Part shown: positions 39,538 to 42,505 of the stretch, in pieces
How the letters are laid out: every line of letters starts with the position of its first letter
Position numbering within the stretch: position 1 is the stretch's first letter
NCBI GenBank assembly: GCA_002418205.1
Contig: DIDP01000057.1
Span: 1-42,505 of the forward strand
Length of the DNA: 42,505 bases
From: Anaerolineales bacterium UBA5797
GTDB lineage: Bacteria; Chloroflexota; Anaerolineae; Anaerolineales; Villigracilaceae
Direction: 5' to 3'
Notes under the pieces: generated by a model
What the model was told of the DNA's origin: nothing
What the model saw: the letters and a program-made list of their open reading frames with translations, nothing else
Database searches by the model: none
Program-made: the position numbers and the translations under genes

Positions 39538-40440
39538 ATGAAACCCACCGTAGAAAAGGACAGGCGCCCCAGACCCCGGTTCTCTGAGTTCAGGAACTTC
39601 ATCCTTGATCTTTTCAAGAGGCGCGTCCTTGTCGTCTCGCTGCTGTTGGGCATCCTTGTCTCTCTCATTCAGGTCGTATTCCCTGTTTTCCCTTTCGCCA
39701 TCGTTTTCGGTCTGTGCATCGTGTTGACCGGCTTCCTTTGGGCGGCGTTCCTGGAGCGGCGTGACCTGTTGCGCGCTATTCAGATGTCGGCTGTCACCGT
39801 CCCTGTGGACCGGAACAAGCGGTCGGGGGTTGCCGTTTCGTTCGTTGCCGGGAACGAGTATCGGTATTCCGTCGCCGACCCGTATGAGGGGCAGGATAAC
39901 CATATCACCCGGATGCAAAATAATGAAGCCATGAAAGGTCGTTTTGATGAGCGGGGCAGGTTCTTCATCGATGACGAAGTCTATTATTTGATGGCAAAGG
40001 GCGGACTTGAGATCAACTTCCAGTTATTCAACTCCGGGGATGTCTCGATCGACATCCTGTCGATCTATGTGGACGACAGCCTGGATCTGAAGCACTTCCG
40101 CATCTATCTCGATGGGATCTTCCTGCATGGCGGCAAGGTAAAGTTCCCGCTCCGTTTGGAAAAGGACGCGTCCATCACCCTGCAATCGCGGCAGCATATC
40201 TCCTATGGGCGGGACTCGACGGATGCCCTGTTCGCCGCGGATATGCGTATCCTTCCGGCAAACATCCTGTATGACGTCATTGTGAACACGTCGAACAGGA
40301 ACGGGAAACGACAATCCTATGTGGCGGAACTCGCGACGCCCTCCAGAGACCTGGTTGACCTGTATGTAAAGCAGTGGCGGGAATATGACCAGACCGAGTA
40401 TCTGGTGCTTTCGGGCAACCGCAAGGCGGGGAATGGATAG
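39538..40440 (+). CDS. Membrane-anchored protein with a beta-rich domain, unknown function
   Basis: About 300 residues. A basic N-terminus (RRPRPRFSEFRNF) is followed by two adjacent membrane helices (about 32-54 and 55-75, SLLLGILVSLIQVVFPVFPF and IVFGLCIVLTGFLWAAF). The remainder is a soluble, probably beta-rich domain: DDEVYYLMAKGGLEINFQLFNSG, DLKHFRIYLDGIFLHGGKVKFPLRL and SITLQSRQHISYGRD. No recognised domain or catalytic motif. The start at 39538 is preferred to an in-frame ATG at 39472 because the promoter TATACT lies between them. The gene is alone on the plus strand and convergent with the SDR gene. Confidence 0.72.
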   Translation: MKPTVEKDRRPRPRFSEFRNFILDLFKRRVLVVSLLLGILVSLIQVVFPVFPFAIVFGLCIVLTGFLWAAFLERRDLLRAIQMSAVTVPVDRNKRSGVAVSFVAGNEYRYSVADPYEGQDNHITRMQNNEAMKGRFDERGRFFIDDEVYYLMAKGGLEINFQLFNSGDVSIDILSIYVDDSLDLKHFRIYLDGIFLHGGKVKFPLRLEKDASITLQSRQHISYGRDSTDALFAADMRILPANILYDVIVNTSNRNGKRQSYVAELATPSRDLVDLYVKQWREYDQTEYLVLSGNRKAGNG

Positions 40441-40477
40441 GGTGAGGGCGCCATGCTGCACAAGGAACGCCAGCCCA

Positions 40478-41275
40478 TCAATCAAACACCTGTCTCTTCA
40501 CAAGCGGACTGCTGATAAACTTCCACACCAATTTCCACGGCGACGAGTAGGAGAGGATCGCGCCTTTCTTCTGATTGGATAACATCTTTTGCGCCAGCCA
40601 GGGCGCCACAGTGCCCACAGGTTCGGCAAGGATATTGAAGATCCTTTTGGCGCGTTCCCATTCGTCGGGGCGGCTTTTATAACGGTCTCGAAGCATGTCG
40701 GTGGCAACCATACCGGGGCGCAATCCTCCAATGAGGATCGGTGTGTCCTTTGCCTCCAGCGCCAGGCTCTCGGTAAAGTAATGGACGGCGGCTTTGGTCG
40801 TCCCATAGAAGGTGAGACCGGAGTGTTTGCGCCCGTCACTGCCCATGCCTTCCATGTTGTAGATCGCGCCGTGACCCTGTGCCTGCATTCCCCGCATTGC
40901 CACTTGTGACCCAAGGATCGTGCCAACCAGGTTTGTGTCGATCACAGACATCACCTCCCCGGGAGGAATGCCCCAAGCCATTTCCATATCGCCGGAGTGA
41001 CCTGCATTGTTTATCCAGATGTCCACCCTGCCAAAGTGACCCACCGCCTCATTCCACAGGGAAGCGACTTGTGCCGGGTCGACCACATCGCACGCGAGAC
41101 CGAGCACACGAGCCGGTTCATACTTCGCCGCAAGCTGACTCGCAGCCTCCGACGTGGTTTTCTCGCTCCGACCGCTGACCACGACCGCACATCCAAGCCG
41201 GAGGAAGGCTTCCGCCAGACCGTACCCGATGCCGCGCGTCGAACCGGTGATCACAATAATGCTGGCTGATGACAT
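40478..41275 (-). CDS. Short-chain dehydrogenase/reductase, chlorophyll b reductase (NYC1/NOL)-like
   Basis: 265-residue Rossmann-fold reductase. The NAD(P) motif is TGSTRGIG (10-17), with VVSGRS after strand 2 suggesting NADPH, and NNAG at 89-92. The catalytic YGTTK is at 157-161. Beyond generic SDR motifs it shares a string of features with plant NYC1/NOL chlorophyll b reductases: DIWINNAG, NMEGMGSDGR (138-149, with the Ser before the Tyr), LRPGMVATDML and NILAEP near the C-terminus. The start at 41275 (MSSASIIVITG) is chosen from the fold; upstream residues in frame are non-homologous. Activity on tetrapyrroles is an inference from resemblance, not proven. A lipid or sugar substrate is the alternative. 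Confidence 0.85.
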   Translation of the reverse strand: MSSASIIVITGSTRGIGYGLAEAFLRLGCAVVVSGRSEKTTSEAASQLAAKYEPARVLGLACDVVDPAQVASLWNEAVGHFGRVDIWINNAGHSGDMEMAWGIPPGEVMSVIDTNLVGTILGSQVAMRGMQAQGHGAIYNMEGMGSDGRKHSGLTFYGTTKAAVHYFTESLALEAKDTPILIGGLRPGMVATDMLRDRYKSRPDEWERAKRIFNILAEPVGTVAPWLAQKMLSNQKKGAILSYSSPWKLVWKFISSPLVKRQVFD

Positions 41276-41339
41276 CGTCCTATGACTCTCCTCGCGAAGC
41301 ACCCTGGAAGGGCTTGAACGCCCCTCACTGCGGTCGCAA

Positions 41340-41374
41340 CACGGATGGCATCTCCGTGGGGGACGGCATCCGTG
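41340..41374 (-). terminator. Hairpin downstream of the phosphoribosyltransferase gene
   Basis: CACGGATG (41340-41347) pairs with CATCCGTG (41367-41374). CCGT (41354-41357) and ACGG (41363-41366) continue the stem after a 6-nt bulge. In the minus direction it follows the stop at 41402 by 27 nt. No T-run follows, so this is a weak terminator call. Confidence 0.45.
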
Positions 41375-41401
41375 CGAAAAGATATGAAGCAGTAATTGCA
41401 A

Positions 41402-42505
41402 CTAGGTTGGGTTATCATCATGTGGGGCAACCAATACGCCGATATATGGGAGTAACCGCACCTTATCCCTTGCGTCCGGGCTCATTCTCTTTCCGCCATC
41501 CAATCCTGAGCCCACAAAAAATCTCATTGATTCATTTGATTTGAGCCCGGGAAAATCCAAACGCAGAGTTGTTGCGCTTGAGTGTCGTTTCCTGTGTGCG
41601 TCCAGTAAAGCGCAGGTACGAACCGTTTTGGCGCCAAGCGAATTACACATCTCAACAGCCTTCACCATTGTAATACCGGTGGAAACAAGATCATCAACGA
41701 TCAGTATGTTTTCACCCTTTATATCCGACTCTTGAGGCTCTTCGATGGTTACCGTGTCATCTGTCCTTTCTGTAAACGCAGATATTAATTCCACGTTGAT
41801 CATTCCCTGTTCCTTTAGTTCCCGAATCAAATTGTTTGCAAAATATAAGCCTCCCATCCCCAGGGTGAGAACTTTGAAATTTTCTTTTTTATATACCTTG
41901 TAGATTTTCCCTGCCAATTCAGTGGTAACTTTTTCGATGTCTTTCTTTGCAAACAACTTCTCAATAACAAATTTATTATCGATCATTTCGGTTTGGCGCA
42001 TTTCTTTCAGGAGTTTCCAGACCCCACGACTGATGACAACTAAGAACATTACGACGACAACCAGACCGCCGGTGAGAATCCAAAAATACCTGCCGATTTG
42101 ATTTATATGAGTATTTATTTCATATGCCCACAGGGAAAAATATCCCAACAAACCGGCAATGATGAAGAATAAAATATAAACAATGACCGTGTAAAGGTGG
42201 GCGCTGGTCTTTTGCACCTTGTCCTCAATATAGTTGGTGAGGTTTAGGCCAAAGTACATTTGACCGGAAGTATTCTTGCTGACGATTTCCTTATGAATAT
42301 TTTCCAGATGCCTTGCATGTAAGATCGCGGCAAGGAGTAATACCTGATAATAACTGTCTGCGAGGAACAGACTTAAGGTTAAAAGCGAAATAACGATCGG
42401 CACAATCACCAAGGGGAGCGGGTTTTGGACCTTGGTGGCATCAAAAACGATTGAGCTGCTGGAAATAATAAAGGTGATAAAGCTAATATTACAACGAGAC
42501 TTCAT
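41402..42505 (-). CDS. Membrane-anchored phosphoribosyltransferase (possibly incomplete at the window edge)
   Basis: At least 367 residues; the frame reaches the window end at an ATG, which may or may not be the true start. Four membrane helices (about 5-20, 31-50, 103-125, 140-158) precede a hypoxanthine-guanine-type phosphoribosyltransferase domain (about 175-360). Visible motifs are LTLGMGGLYFAN (pyrophosphate loop region), the PRPP loop ILIVDDLVSTG (267-277), CALLDAHRKR, and FFVGSGLDGG...LLPYIGVL, matching the C-terminal hood. The general-base Asp of HGPRT enzymes is replaced by Ser275. A membrane anchor is not normal for salvage enzymes. The gene is visibly AT-richer than the rest, suggesting transfer. 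A signalling or defence role is possible. Confidence 0.82.
   Translation of the reverse strand: MKSRCNISFITFIISSSSIVFDATKVQNPLPLVIVPIVISLLTLSLFLADSYYQVLLLAAILHARHLENIHKEIVSKNTSGQMYFGLNLTNYIEDKVQKTSAHLYTVIVYILFFIIAGLLGYFSLWAYEINTHINQIGRYFWILTGGLVVVVMFLVVISRGVWKLLKEMRQTEMIDNKFVIEKLFAKKDIEKVTTELAGKIYKVYKKENFKVLTLGMGGLYFANNLIRELKEQGMINVELISAFTERTDDTVTIEEPQESDIKGENILIVDDLVSTGITMVKAVEMCNSLGAKTVRTCALLDAHRKRHSSATTLRLDFPGLKSNESMRFFVGSGLDGGKRMSPDARDKVRLLPYIGVLVAPHDDNPT

Noticed and set aside
41300..41345. Sequence resembling a tRNA T-arm (TTCAAGCCC on the minus strand).
   Set aside because: The stem and loop lengths do not fit a T-arm, and no acceptor or anticodon arm could be built around it.

Overview
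The window most resembles a chromosome segment of a Chloroflexota bacterium, probably class Anaerolineae. This is inferred from gene content and style: a non-pyrrolysine MttB-family methyltransferase, a bacterial RIO kinase, a type 2 isopentenyl diphosphate isomerase, duplicated ABC exporters, many small palindromic intergenic repeats and moderately high GC. No rRNA, tRNA or CRISPR array was recognised. Gene density is high and strands alternate in short operons.

Layout. 1-9.4 kb is mostly minus-strand core metabolism: polyprenyl diphosphate synthase with a HAD phosphatase, a shortened DedA-like protein, a lipoprotein, IDI-2 divergent from acyl carrier protein, succinyl-CoA synthetase (sucCD), a small monooxygenase-fold protein, an unrecognised 422-residue protein and panB. 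9.5-13.2 kb holds two plus-strand ABC exporter half-transporters whose ATPase motifs are complementary, as in heterodimeric exporters. 13.3-14.9 kb is a complete insertion sequence with 17-bp inverted repeats; its TAGCTA target duplication contains the stop codon of the next gene. 14.9-17.7 kb is a PucC/BCD-type transporter with protoporphyrinogen oxidase. 17.8-22.6 kb has two DUF4491-like membrane proteins, otsA-otsB (trehalose) and a YtcJ-type amidohydrolase. 22.7-26.5 kb has a lipoprotein hydrolase with an MttB-like methyltransferase, then a RIO kinase behind an attenuator-like leader. 26.5-33.7 kb has a creatininase-family protein and a peptide/nickel-type ABC importer whose second permease is fused to an ATPase. 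33.7-36.7 kb has an rRNA/tRNA methyltransferase, an MFS exporter and a class I methyltransferase with a zinc ribbon. 36.8-40.4 kb has a response regulator and several unrecognised membrane proteins. 40.5-42.5 kb has an SDR close to chlorophyll b reductases (NYC1/NOL) and, at the AT-rich right edge, a membrane-anchored phosphoribosyltransferase.

Themes. (1) Several tetrapyrrole-linked genes (PucC-like transporter, HemY-type oxidase, NYC1/NOL-like SDR) occur without photosystem genes in view. (2) Small palindromic repeats sit right behind stop codons, and one repeat supplies the C-terminus of a protein. (3) Five genes have a -10-like hexamer 6-7 nt before the ATG and no Shine-Dalgarno, suggesting leaderless mRNAs. 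(4) Two plus-strand operons (RIO kinase; peptide importer) have candidate attenuator leaders ending in U-tract terminators.
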